DNA from: Azolla caroliniana
Taxonomy: Eukaryota; Polypodiophyta
Reading direction: 5' to 3'
Assembly (NCBI GenBank): GCA_043228905.1
Contig: JBHGNT010000010.1
Coordinates: forward strand, 17,484,001 to 17,548,000
Length of the DNA: 64,000 bases
Shown here: piece after piece, positions 32,068-43,600 of the stretch
Position numbering within the stretch: position 1 is the stretch's first letter
Layout of the letters: each line of letters starts with the position of its first letter
Position numbers and translations under genes: made by a program
Notes under the pieces: generated by a model
What the model saw: the letters and a program-made list of their open reading frames with translations, nothing else
Database searches by the model: none
Told to the model about the DNA's origin: nothing

Positions 32068-35000
32068 ACGCGCTCTCGGATGAAGTGATAGTGCACTTCG
32101 ATGTGCTTTGTCCGCGCGTGGAACACCGGGTTCCGAGCCAGATAGATACTGCTCATGTTGTCGCAGTAAAGGGAAGTAGGATCCTTGATGGGTACGCCTA
32201 GATCCTTCAAAATCCTCTTGAGCCATATGGCTTCACATGCGGCTATGGTTGCGCCCCTATATTCCACCTCCGTACTCGAAAGAGCGACGATAGGCTACTT
32301 CTTGCTACTCCAGGATATTGCTCCGCTGCCGAGGGAGAAAACAAATCCGGAGGTTGATCTTCTATTAGCTTTGTAGCCGGCCCAATCGATGTCTGTGTAC
32401 CCCTCGAGTCGTATTGGCATCGCGGTCTTGTAGAGGATGCCACAATCCATTGTGCCGCTCACGTATCGTAGAACTCGCTTAGCGCAATCCAAGTGAGTAT
32501 CACGCGGCGTTTGCATGAATTGGCTAAGCACACCGACCGGATAACTGAGATCGGGTCGTGTGATTGTGAGGTAGATGAGACTGCCGATGAGTTGCCGATA
32601 CTGAGTCGGCTCACACGCTTTGGTGCCGGAGTTCGCATCTAGTTTGAGATTACGATTGAGCGGGGTTGCCACAGATTTGCACTAAGCCATCCTGAACTTG
32701 TATAACAAGTTGAGGATGTAGTGCCGTTGAGAGATCATGATTCCGGCCGGAGTCCGAATTACCTCGATGCCGAGGAAGTAGTGGAGCTCCTTCATGTCCG
32801 TCATCTCGAACTTGTCGGAAAGGAGGGATTTGACTTTATTGATTTCGACGAGCTGCTCACCTCCAATGACTAGGTCATCCACATATAAAATGATGACGAT
32901 CGAACTTGCAGAATCGCTTTGTATGTAGAGGGAGTTGTCCAATTTTGACATACGGAAGCTGATTTGATGAAGATATTGCGTTATCTTCGAATGCCAAGCA
33001 CGCGGTGCTTGCTTGAGGCCGTAGAGTGGCTTCTTGAGTCGGCATACGGCTTTTGGATGAGTGCTCGAGTTGAAGCCGGGTGGTTGGATCATGTACACCT
33101 CCTCTTCTAATTCGCCTTGTAGAAAGGCGTTCTTGACGTCCATTTGATGGAGGTGCCACCCTTTCGCCGCGGCAATCGCAATTACGGTACGCACCGTCGT
33201 CATCTTTGCCACCGGGGCAAAGGTCTCTTCGTAGTCGACGCCATGCGTCTGAGCGTATCCTTTCGCTATGAGTCGAGCTTTGTAGCGGTTTACGAAGCCG
33301 TCAGCGTTATGCTTCACCTTGTAGATCCATCTGCATCCGATTGCCTTTTTGTGTGGTGAGGTGGGAACGAGATCCCACGTCTCGTTCTTCCATAGTGCTT
33401 GCATCTCCTCGTTCATTGCTTCGATCCATCGCGGGTCCTTCGCGGGTTCCGAAAAGGTTTCCGGCTCCCGTACTGTCGCTACCTTCATCATAAAGGCGTA
33501 ATGGTACGGCATATAATCGTTGTAGCCGAATCGGCTTATGGGGTTCTTTTCACGAGTGGATCGACGGAGCTTTTCATTTGCAGAGATGAGGGATTTCTTA
33601 GCTCCGATTGGTACCTCGAAGCAGCCGAACTCATTGTCGAGTGAGTGAGTCGATTCATCGTCGTCGAAGCGATCGTCTTCATATTCCTCCATTTTCGCCT
33701 TGCCGTTGTCCATCTTAGGGCTAGGCCGTGATGTGCTTTGATCGCTCAAAGGCTCTTGTGGTCTGCTCAGTCAGGTCGTGTTCGGACTTTCTTTGAACAT
33801 GCGCGTAAGGTGATCTTCATCCTCTATCTCTTGTTCAGTGGATTCTGGGTTGAGTGGGGTTGGAGTCGAAGTTGGCTCTAGTGCGTACCAAGATGCGAAC
33901 TCGTCAAAGACGACGTCTCGACTTACCCGAGATTTTCGAGTTGAGGGGTTGTAGCACTTATACCCCTTTTGCTCCAGTGAGTATCCTACAAGGATACATT
34001 TCTCCAACTTCGGGTCGAGTTTTTGACGCTTCTCATCGGAGATGTGCACGTACGCAATGGAGCCGAATATCCGAACATGTGATAGGTTCGGCTTCTTTCC
34101 GAAGAATCTTTTGTGCGGAGTGACCTCGTGCACGCCGGATGTTGTGCATCGGTTCATTAGGTAGACGGTCGTATTTGCTGCTTCGGCCCAATATGACTTG
34201 GGCATATGCTTCTCGTTCATCATGGCCCGCGCTACTTCAAGGATGTGCCGATTTTTGCGCTCGGCTACTCCGTTTTGTTGCAGAGTGTGTCGGCAAGTGA
34301 ATTCTCGCCGAATTCCTTCCTTTCGGAGATACGTCATGAAATCATCCGCGAAGTACTCCTTGCTGCCATCCGATCAAAGACAACGTAAATGGCGGGCCGT
34401 GGCTTTCTCGACTTCATTCTTGAAATTTTGGATGTGTCCGAACACTTCGCTCTTTTGCCGCATCGGGTAGATCCAAGTGTGCCTAGAGAAGTCGTCAATG
34501 AAGAGCACGTAATATCGGTATTCGCCGAATGTCGAGTAGACCTTTGCTCATTTTCCGCTCTTTCGGGAATGGGTATTGGTGTTGCTTGCCGAATTGGCAC
34601 GCTTCGCATACACCTTCAATCTCCTTCTCTTTGAATGTCGGTAGTCCGATGACGACTCCTTTCGATTTCATTGCTTTGAGTTTGTTGAGATTGATGTGGC
34701 CGATTCGCTTGTGCCATAGCTCCATGTCAGAGTCGGCGTTCGTGTTTTTCGCGAACATGGCGGATTTCATCTCACGTGAATCGAGAATGAACATCCGGCC
34801 CTCTCTTCGTCCGCGTGGGATGAGTCGGCCCTCTTTTTCGATGAAGCAACCGCCTTGATTAAATCGAACTTGCATCCCTTGCTCTACAATTTGGCCGACG
34901 GAGACCAAATTCTTCGTAATGGTCGGTACATGCAATACATTTTTAATGTAATTTTGCTTACCTTCTTTTTCGAACGGAACATTGCCAATGTGCCGAATCG

Positions 35001-35150
35001 GGTGCGTAGTGTCGTCTCAGGTTTTGACATAGCCGGGTCGGTCCGGCTCTCGAAGTTCTTGGAACCATTCTTGATGCGATGTCATATGGTTCGAGGCACC
35101 GGAATCGACGAACCATACGTCTTCCGGACCGGAGGCACTAGTTGAGGTAG
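32068..35150 (-). pseudogene. E2 pol: protease, integrase, RT and part of RNase H
   Basis: Minus strand: protease DVWFVDSGASNHMTSH (about 35130-35080), GAG-pre-integrase LWHKRIGHINLNKLKAM (34735), CEACQFGKQH, integrase core with RREFTCRHTLQQNGVAERKN (34310), RT starting RWIEAMNEEMQALWKNETWD (33425), KNAFLQGELEEEVYM, YVDDLVIGG (32885), then SLIYLTITRPDLSYPVGVLS and RNase H CDNMSSIYLARNP. Broken by TAG at the MA.CKSVATPL and SSKK.PIVALS joints, TGA after SPNTT (33771), a frameshift near 34340, and loss of the HSDVWGP segment near 34520. Confidence 0.88.
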
Positions 35151-36077
35151 TGGCCGACATAGAGTTTGCTCTATGTTTCATCATGAACATTCTGCCACGA
35201 TCTTCGTAGTCGGAGTTGTGTGCGTAATTCGTGAGTTGTCGGCTTGTGGAAGCCGATTCACGCATCTTCTTTCGGCACTCTTCTTCGTGGTGGTCGAGCT
35301 TTCTGCAATATCCGCATTCGGTTGCATTTTGACGGCTCGGGCCGGAGTGGAAGCTCCCCCTTCTTGCGAAGGTTCCTCGTTGGCCTCCGTTTTGCGGCCG
35401 AAATTGGGAGTCGTTGTCGTAGGTCGGACCTCGTCCGCCTTGTCCTTGGCCAAATCGGCCTCTCGCTTGTCCACGTCCTCTTCCTCCATTAGAGTGTGTG
35501 TAGAGCATGTGGCCTTCCGACTCATTGCTCCTTGTACGCACGTGGTTTTCTTCGACCAATAGCATTGATTGGAGCTCGAAGAAGGAGGGAGATTTCTCCC
35601 ATGCTAGAACGGCAGTTCGCATCGCGCCGAACCGTGGTGCGAGGCCGCCGAGGCATACTTGATCCATTTCATCATCATCTATACTTACGCTTATTGAGCC
35701 GAGCGAGTCGCAAAGCTTCTTGATCTTCAAGGTGTATGTCGTGATGGACATGTCCCTTTGTTGAATGTTGTTCAACTCTTGGTGGAGTTGAAGCTTCCTC
35801 GCGGTCGTGTTGGCGGTGAAAATCTTTCGTAGATTTTCCCACGCTTCCTTCGGCGTCTTCGCATGTGGTCGTGAACACATGTCGCCAAACAATACATCAC
35901 GCGACTTGCGGCTTGTTCCCATGTCGCGTATCCGGGAGCCGCTTCGGCGGGTCGGTCTTAATGCGCTCCTTTGATGTAGCTCCAATAGCCTTGTCCGACA
36001 AGGTATTGGTGCATCTTGTACTCCCAAGATGCGAAGTTTTTTTGATCCAACTTCTCAGTAGGGAGAGCGCTCCCCAT
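35017..36077 (-). pseudogene. E2 gag
   Basis: Starts MGSALPTEKLDQKNFASWEY at 36077 on the minus strand, like E1 gag. Shows AASRVMYCLATCVHDHM, TPKEAWENLRKIFTANTTAR, LGGLAPRFGAMRTAV and a zinc knuckle CGYCRKLDHHEEEC. An in-frame TAA near 35970 and a frameshift near 35870 break it. Confidence 0.85.
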
Positions 36078-36237
36078 TTGAGTATTGATTATGTCGATTC
36101 TTCTTCTTCTTCTTCTCTCTTCAAATGCGAGCTATGTAGCGAAGCTACGATAGCTATGAGCCGGTTCTTGGTCGTCGGCGTAGAGCACAACACACGATCA
36201 CGATGAGGCGAATGGGCTAGATCGAGCTACCAACCTC

Positions 36238-36249
36238 GCTCTGATACCA
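36238..36249 (-). other. E2 primer-binding site
   Basis: Minus strand TGGTATCAGAGC, adjacent to the 5' LTR; initiator tRNA-Met type. Confidence 0.9.
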
Positions 36250-36309
36250 TGTAAAGAATCAAGAGATGGATTCTTGTGAAGCGGAAGAGATGTGAGTTAT
36301 GTGTGCGTG

Positions 36310-36361
<52 letters not shown>

Positions 36362-36656
36362 ACACAAAGAATACGCAAGGTAAAAGTATATTGACAAAGG
36401 AGAAAGACTCAACATTATACAAGGTGGGAGGAGGGTGCTTTATGTAGTCACCCTCTCTCTTCATTAACTACAAGCCTCATGGAGCATGGGGAATGTGAAA
36501 GCTCACAAGTTATGTTTCATAGAATATGATTCTATGACTCATACTAAATGCTAGAATACAAAGTGGTGACATAATGGTGACTCTTGACCGTTGGAGTGTC
36601 TCTTCACTCTCAAGGTGAGTTCACACACTTGACCAAGTTGAGCTTGATTCTCAATA
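36250..36656 (-). repeat. E2 5' LTR (right copy)
   Basis: Plus strand TGTAAAGAATC to CTCAATA, followed by TSD GATCG. The final CA is CA-to-TA mutated compared with the left copy. Holds a (GA)n run at 36314-36357. Confidence 0.92.
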
Positions 36657-39039
36657 GATCGGGAGGATCCAAGAACGGTAAGGGGCCAGCCTTGGTGATG
36701 AAGCACAAGGCAAACTCAATGAAGAAGACCACTTCCAAATCGGAGGAAGTGTGGTACGTTGACTCCGGCGCATCGAACCACATGACGAGCCACGGGGAGT
36801 GGTTCTCCTTTTTGGAGAAGCCGGATCAACCGGGAGTTGTCAAAACCGGAGACGACACTCCCCACCCGATCGTGCACGTCGGAGAAGTCCCTTTGAGCCA
36901 CGTCGGATAGAGGGGGAAGCTGATGAATGTATTACATGTTTCGACGATCATGAAGAACCTGGTGTCGATTGGATAGATCGTCGACCAAGGGATGCAGGTG
37001 CGGTTTACGCACCTCGGGTGCTCCATTGAGGATGAGGGCGAAGTTATTGCACAAGGGCGCAGAGATGGGAGGATGTTTATCCTCAACACCAATGATGTCG
37101 GCACCGCACTATTCGCCAAAGGACAGAAGGTCGAGTCGGATATTGACCTGTGGCACAAGCGGATCGGCCACGTCAACTACTGGAGGCTTCAAGACCTGCA
37201 AACGGAACAAGTCGTTTTCGGTTTGCCGAAGTTTAGCGGTCGGAGAGCCCAGATTTGTGAAGCCTGCCAACTCGGGAAGCAACACTGGCTTCCATTCCCC
37301 ACCGAAAGAAATTGAAGCCGTAACAAGCTCGATCTTATCCATTCGGATGTGTGGGGACCGGCACAAAATGTTAGCATTGGCGGGAGTTGATATTTCGTCT
37401 CCTTCATCGACGACTACACGCGGCATACGTGGATCTACCTCATTGAGCGGAAGAGCGAAGTCTTCGAGTGTTTCCGGAGCCTCCAGAAGATGGTGGAACG
37501 GGAATCGGAGAGGAAGATCAAATGCCTACGGTCGGATGGTGGAAAAGAGTACTTTTCCGGCCAATTCAACAGCTATCTGCAACAAAAAGGAATTCGGCGA
37601 GAATTCAGCTGCAGATACACACCGCAACAGAACTGTGTGGCCGAAAGGAAGAATCGGTCGCTGATTGACGCGGCTAGGACAATGCTGGAGGAAAAGAGCA
37701 TGCCCAAGTTCTATTGGGCGGAGGCGGTCCAAACGATCGTTTACATCCAGAACCGGATCGGGGACAAGGTGTTAGCTCACGAGCTGTATTTCGGGCACAA
37801 GCCAAGTTTGAGACACCTCCGGATATTCGGCAGCATAGCCTATGTACATGTGCCGGATGAGAAGCGGAGAAAATTGGATGCAAAATCGGAAAAATGCATC
37901 CTAGTCGGCTATGCTCAAGAGCGAAAGGGGTATAAGTGTTATAACCCCCGGACGAAGCAGGTCCGAGTCAGCCGAGATGTCGAGTTTGATGAATCGGCAT
38001 CATGGTATTCCTTACCAACTCCGACTTCCGATCCTGACCTGATGTCGGAGGATGGGGCTAGCGAGCTTGAACCGGCCCAGGTAAAGAAAGATGAAGCCGG
38101 GACTCAAGATGAGAGTCCGGAATCATTCCGGTTAAGTGGACCGAATGAGAGACTGGATCAGTCCAACCAGTCGGATGATGAGACAGCGAGTAGTGGAGAC
38201 TCTGTCGTGCTCTTCCCGCGCAAGGAACCGAGGAGACGGTTCACACGCAAAGAGAAAGGGAAGTAGAAGATGTCGGAATTTGAGATCGGCAATGATGAGT
38301 CGGATCAATGCGTATCTGACTTCAGCAAGGACATAGGCAGATCTTCGGGAATGAAGACAGAACCGGCCAAGAAGGGTCTCATATCGGGTAACGGTGAGTT
38401 ACGCCGGTCCACCCGCCAGAAGGATCCCGTTAAACGGTATGGGTATAACGAGTACATGGCGCATCATTATGCGTACATGACCAAGGTCGCGGAAGTGCGT
38501 GAGCTGGAGAGCTACGCAGAAGCGGCAAAGGACGCAAATTGGCATGCCGCTATGGAGGAAGAAATGCGGGCACTGGATGCCAACGGAACTTGGGACCTGG
38601 TTGACCCTCCCCATCACTGTAAACCAATTGGATGCAAGTGGGTGTACAAGGTAAAGTACAATGCTGACGGTACAGTTAACCGGTACAAGGCCCGGTTAGT
38701 GGCGAAGGGATATGCGCAGACCCACGGAATCAACTACGACGAGACCTTCGCTCCCGTAGCGAAGATGACGACGGTTCATGTGGTATTAGCGGTTGCTGCG
38801 ACAAGGGGGTGGCATCTTCATCAGATGGATGTGAAGAATGCCTTCCTTCAAGGAGATCTTGAAGAAGAAGTCTTTATGACTTAGCCCCCCGGATTTCAGT
38901 CGGAGGTGAACAAGTCGGCGGTATGCCGGCTGAGGAAGTCGTTGTACGGCTTGAAGCAAGCCCCCCGTGCTTGGAATGCTAAGATCACGCACCGGTTGCG
39001 AAAGATGGGGTTTGTTGCCTCTAAGTTGGACTCTTCCCT
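36657..39039 (+). pseudogene. E1 gag end, protease, integrase and RT
   Basis: Continues E1 after the E2 insertion: protease EEVWYVDSGASNHMTSH (36745), LWHKRIGHVNYWRLQDLQ and CEACQLGKQH (zinc-binding part), integrase YFVSFIDDYTRHTWIYLIER (37395), SDGGKEYFSG, YTPQQNCVAERKNR, RT from [20 protein letters not shown] (38540), [31 protein letters not shown], ending at SKLDSSL where E3 is inserted. In-frame stops at about 36907, 36977, 37314, 37388, 38264 and 38882 are all TAG or TGA. Confidence 0.9.
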
Positions 39040-39127
39040 TGTTGGGAGACAAGGGGCCGTCAATGCGGAAGATCAAGAAGCATTCGATTCTTCTGAGTAC
39101 CTGCGTATGAAAGATTGTAGGTCGTTG

Positions 39128-39167
<40 letters not shown>

Positions 39168-39335
39168 AAAGAGTCTTTATTCCATAAAGCAAATAATACA
39201 ACACCCAACCTTACAAAAAGGTTACAAGGTCACTATATATAGTGACCGACTTAGGGCAACTACCCTTTATGCTAATTACATAAATGGCCAAAACGGGATA
39301 GTGTGAATACGTCCATTATACACATGTATTCGACA
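39040..39335 (-). repeat. E3 3' LTR
   Basis: Plus strand TGTTGGGAGACAAGG to ATTCGACA; reverse complement matches the E4 LTR 46359-46643. Contains a (GA)n run at 39131-39164 and the palindrome GGTCACTATATATAGTGACC at 39227-39246. Confidence 0.9.
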
Positions 39336-39528
39336 CTCCCCCGTAATGGGCGTATACATGGGTTATCTAAGATTACAGGTATAGACTTAGGTTCTCGGAC
39401 ATATCAGCTTTGTTCGAGTCGGCAGGGTCCGAAGGCAGAAGACCGAACTGGTCGGGTCGGAACAGTTGAAGCCGATCATTAAGGAACTGATGTCGGTTGT
39501 CGGGAACCATCCTGCTCTGTGTCCGGCT

Positions 39529-39889
39529 CTAACCGGATTGGTTTGTCGTTACGCCCATCTGATGCCGAAGAGACCGAAAGCGGTCTGCCGAAAGACATTT
39601 GGTCATTCCATCTGCGACATTGTCGGTTGTGGATATTTTCTCTAGACCGATTTTCCCTGAAATGACGCAGTCCCGAACGAAGTGATATCGAACGTCGATA
39701 TGTTTGGAGGCGTTGTGGTGAACCGGATTTTTCGACAAGGCAACAGCACCTTGACTGTCGCTGTAGACAACTGGAGCCGAGTCATGGTCGACTTGTCGAA
39801 ACGTGTGCGCCAGCCGACCGAGCCACAAAGCTTCTTTTGCTGCGTCGGACGCAGCTACATATTCTGCTTCGGTCGTTGAGGTCGCTGTG
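39529..39889 (-). pseudogene. E3 RNase H C-terminal part
   Basis: Minus strand reads TATSTTEAEYVAASDAAKEA, YSDSQGAVALSKNPVHHNAS, KHIDVRYHFVRDCV and ends GVTTNQSG-stop. It joins directly to the KLQECT end at 45519 once E5 and one copy of its TSD are removed. Confidence 0.88.
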
Positions 39890-40646
39890 TGTTGGGATTT
39901 CGGTCCCTCCGGATGGGATGTCCGGATGATGAAGAGTACCCGGTTACGGAGCCGGATGAAGAGTACCCGGATACGGATCCGGAAGATGAAGAGTACCCGG
40001 TTACGGAGCCGGATGAAGAGTACCCGGATACGGATCCGGAAGATGAAGACCCCGGTTACGGAGCCGGATGAAGAGTACCCGGATACGGATCCGGATGATG
40101 AAGACCCCGGTTACGGAGCCGGATGAAGAGTACCCGGATACGGATCCGGATGCTGAAGACCCCGGTTACGGAGCCGGATGAAGAGTACCCGGATACGGAT
40201 CCGGATGCGGGGACATATTTGTGAATATGTTTGCTAAGAGCCCTTGTGGCTATATTTGTAAATAGCCCGAAAGTCATATATGTATAAATATGACTTAGGG
40301 CAAACAGTTTATGTTGTTGCTTATTTTTCATGAGAAGTGAGAGCAGCCGAGAGAGAGATAGAGCGCGAGAGAGACGAAGAGGTCGCTGCCTCTGTGTATT
40401 GCCGCCGCCTGTGGCGAAGACAGTGAGCTCAAGGTTGTTGCCTTGTAGCTTCACCAGTGTACATCCCTGTTCATAGTGATGGTTGGAGTTTGAGGACTCC
40501 CGTGGTTTTTCCCATTTAGGGTTTTCCACGTTAATCCCTGTGTCATCGTGTCTTTCTCTGTATTTCCTATTTTCTGCTACATTGATCCGCGATTAATCGG
40601 TTGTGGCCGAGTGAAGAAGGTGAATCCAAGCGGTGATTTCCTTACA
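39890..40646 (+). repeat. E5 5' LTR with U3 minisatellite
   Basis: TGTTGGGATTTC to CCTTACA. Bases 39926-40210 are repeats of GATGAAGAGTACCCGG(T/A)TACGGA, in alternating GAGCCG and TCCG variants. TATA-like GTATAAATATG near 40281. No long (CT)n run. Confidence 0.95.
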
Positions 40647-40649
40647 AAC

Positions 40650-40661
40650 TGGTATCAGAGC
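40650..40661 (+). other. E5 primer-binding site
   Basis: TGGTATCAGAGC, three bases after the LTR; initiator tRNA-Met type. Confidence 0.92.
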
Positions 40662-40677
40662 GACGGTAACACAGAAA

Positions 40678-43600
40678 ATGGAAGGCGGCAGCAGCGGGCA
40701 GCCGGGAATGATGGTGCTGAATGCACAGAATTACGCCGACTGGAAGATCAAGATGGAGGATCTTCTGATTGTTCGGGACCTGTACGAACCGATTGACAGG
40801 TCGGAAATACCGAAGGGAGTACTTGAGTCGGAGTGGAAGCTCCTGAACCGGAAAGCCGTAGCGACGATCCGACAATATGTCGATGTAAGCGTCCTACAAC
40901 ATGTGGCGAATGACACCAACGCATATGAGATGTGGAAGAAGCTGTCGGGCCTCTACGAGAGGAAGAATGCGTTGAACCGGACCTCCCTGATGAGGAAGAT
41001 TGTGAATCTCAAGTACCGGGACGGCGAGAGTATGGTGGAACACGTAAGCACGTTCATGGGATTCGTGAACCAGCTTGCGGCGATCAAGTTCCCGTTGGAG
41101 GATGCAATGCAAGCCATCATCCTGATGTGTACATTACCGGACAGCTGGGAGAACTTGGTGGTGACTCTCAGCACCTCCTGCACGGAAGACAACTTGTCCC
41201 TACAAACGGTAAAGACAAGTATTTTGAACGAAGAAGCGCGTCGGAGAGACAAAGAACCGGCCTCCGACTCGAAGGCGCTGCTTACCGAATCGGAACGGGG
41301 AAGACACTGGAACCGGAGTCCGCAAAGACGGGAGAAGTCGGGGACCCGGTCGCAGTCAAGAGGAAGGCCCACGTGCTTCCACTGTGGGAAGCCGGGGCAC
41401 TTCCGGAAGAATTGTCGGCATTACCGAAAGGACAACGGAGCCGACGACACCGATTCGAAGAAGTCACCGGAGAGAAACGGTGCATACCGGGGAGCCACGG
41501 ACCGGAGAGGTTCGGATCGGCGAGGGCAGGACCGGAAAGGAACGACGGCACTCGCGGCAAGTGAGGAAGAAATCATGCTCATCACCGAAGAAGGTGAACT
41601 AAACATTGCCGGCGATGAGACGACCTGGGTGGTCGATTCCGGAGCATCGTTCCACCTGACCCCGGAGAGAAGATACTTCTCATCCTACACAGCCGGCGAG
41701 CATGGCTGTGTTCGGATGGGAAACGAAGGCACGTGCCGAATTGCCGGCATAGGAGACGTGTGGTTGACAACCCCGACCGGATGCAAAATGCTGCTGAAGA
41801 ATGTCCGACACGTTCCGGAGGTCCGACTGAACCTGATTTCGGCCGGGAGGCTAGATGATGAAGGCTACACAGGTAGCATCCGGAACGGCGTAATGAAGTT
41901 CAGCAAGGGGAGCCTGATAGTGGCTCGGGCCCGGAAAGACAACACTCTGTACCTGATGAATGCCCGGTTATGTCCGGAAGAGCTGAATGTGGCAGCCGAC
42001 ACTGCCGGTGAGCTGTGGCACAAGAGACTGTGCCACATGAGTGAGAAGGGGATGAAGAGGCTTGCAGAAGACAACCTTATCCCAGTGAAGCATGTGCACC
42101 TGGAGAAGTGCACCGATTGCCTGGCCGGTAAGCAGAACCGAACCTCCTTCCACTCAAGGCCACCGACGAGACGTAGCGCACCATTGGAGTTGGTGCACAC
42201 TGACGTGTGTCAGGTAGAGACGAAGTCACATGGCGGAGCCCAGTACTTCGTAACATTCATCGATGATCATAGCCGGAAGCTGTGGACGGCACCGTTGAAG
42301 ACAAAGGACCAAGTGTTGTGCGTCTTCAAAGAACTCCACGCGAGAGTGGAGAGAGAATCCGGCAAGAAGCTGAAAGCGATACGAGCGGATAACGGAGGGG
42401 AATACCGGGGGCAGTTCCAGGAGTACTGTCGCTCGAAGGGAATCCGACTCGAGTTTACTGTGCCGAAGACGCCGGAACTGAACGGGCTGGCCGAGAGGAT
42501 GAACCGGACCATAATGGAGAGGGTCCGGAGTATGCTGGCACATGCGAAATTACCCAAGGGGTTTTGGGCTGAGGCAATGTCGACGGCGACATACGTGATA
42601 AACAGATCACCCTCAGTACCTTTGGACGGAGACACGCCACAGAAAGTGTGGACCGGTAAGGAAGTGTCCTACCGGCATCTGAAGGTGTTCGGGTGTCTCG
42701 CATACGTACATGTGGCAAAGGACCGGAGAGGAAAGCTAGATCCAAAGACCCGGCCATGCATATTCCTCGGTTACGGCGACGACGAGTTCGGCTACCGAGT
42801 ATGGGACCCGGTCAACAAGAAGATATTCCGGAGTCGTGATATCATCTTCATGGAGAACAAGACACTCGCCGACTGGGAGTCGGAGAAGAAGATGAAGAGC
42901 TCCAAGTGGACCGGTGAGGATCAACTCTATGGGGAGCAGTCCCGACCGGCAAGGGACCGGTTAGCACTCGAGGACCCGGCCGAAGACGGTGAAGAAACAG
43001 AACCGGCCGAAGAAGATGAAAATGATACCGGAACCGGCCCCGATCCCGAAATGGATTCGGATGAAGAAGAATCGGAAGAACCAGTTACCGAAGCTCCGGA
43101 ACGGAGATATCCTCTAAGAGAGAGAAGGGCCCCCCGGAGATTTCCGGAACCAGAGCATGTGCTGCTAACCGACGAGGGGGAGCCGGAGAGCTTTGAAGAA
43201 GCAAAGCATGACACCCAGAGCCGCAGGTGGTTGAGTGCCATGCAGGACGAGATGGATTCCCTGCATGAGAACCACACATATGAACTTGTGGAGTTGCCGA
43301 AAGGAAAGCGGGCACTTCGAAACAAGTGGGTGTTCAAGCTGAAACCGGGAGATGCCGGAAACCCCCCGAGATACAAAGCCAGGATCGTGGTGAAGGGGTT
43401 TCAGCAGAAGAAGGGCGTCGACTTCGACGAGATATTTGCCCCGGTAGTGAAGATGACCTCCATCCGGACGGTGCTGAGCATAGCGGCAAGCATGGACCTC
43501 GAGGTAGAACAGATGGACGTGAAGACGGCATTCCTTCACGGTGACCTCGAAGAAGAGATCTACATGCAGCAACCGGAAGGATTCGAGAAGAAAGGGAAGG

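Larger units (their letters stand above)
23983..36656 (-). mobile_element. Copia element E2 (inserted in E1, carries Gypsy E6)
   Basis: Minus-strand Ty1/Copia element. 5' LTR is the right-hand copy 36250-36656, 3' LTR the left-hand copy 23983-24375; TSD GATCG at 23978-23982 and 36657-36661. PBS 36238-36249. Gag 36077 to 35017, protease-integrase 35150 to 33771, RT-RNase H 33749 to 32068, and after the Gypsy insertion the last part 24778-24606. Polypurine tract GAGGGGGCG next to 24376. Same lineage as E1, in opposite orientation. Inactive: stops, frameshifts and a small integrase deletion. Confidence 0.92.
22520..39039 (+). mobile_element. Copia element E1 (interrupted; 3' end not in window)
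   Basis: Plus-strand Ty1/Copia element: 5' LTR 22520-22969, PBS 22970-22981, gag 23065-23982, then Copia E2 inserted (23983-36656), then rest of gag, protease, integrase and RT 36657-39039, where Copia E3 begins. The codons join correctly across the E2 insertion once GATCG is counted once. The RT C-terminus, RNase H and 3' LTR are not seen, and are probably lost in the assembly gap at 50805. Several stops make it inactive. Oldest layer of the nest. Confidence 0.9.

Noticed and set aside
39889-40126. Acidic repeat peptide as a real gene in the E5 LTR
   Set aside because: It lies upstream of the LTR TATA box, so would not be in the element's RNA, and follows from the minisatellite; kept only as a finding about the repeat.
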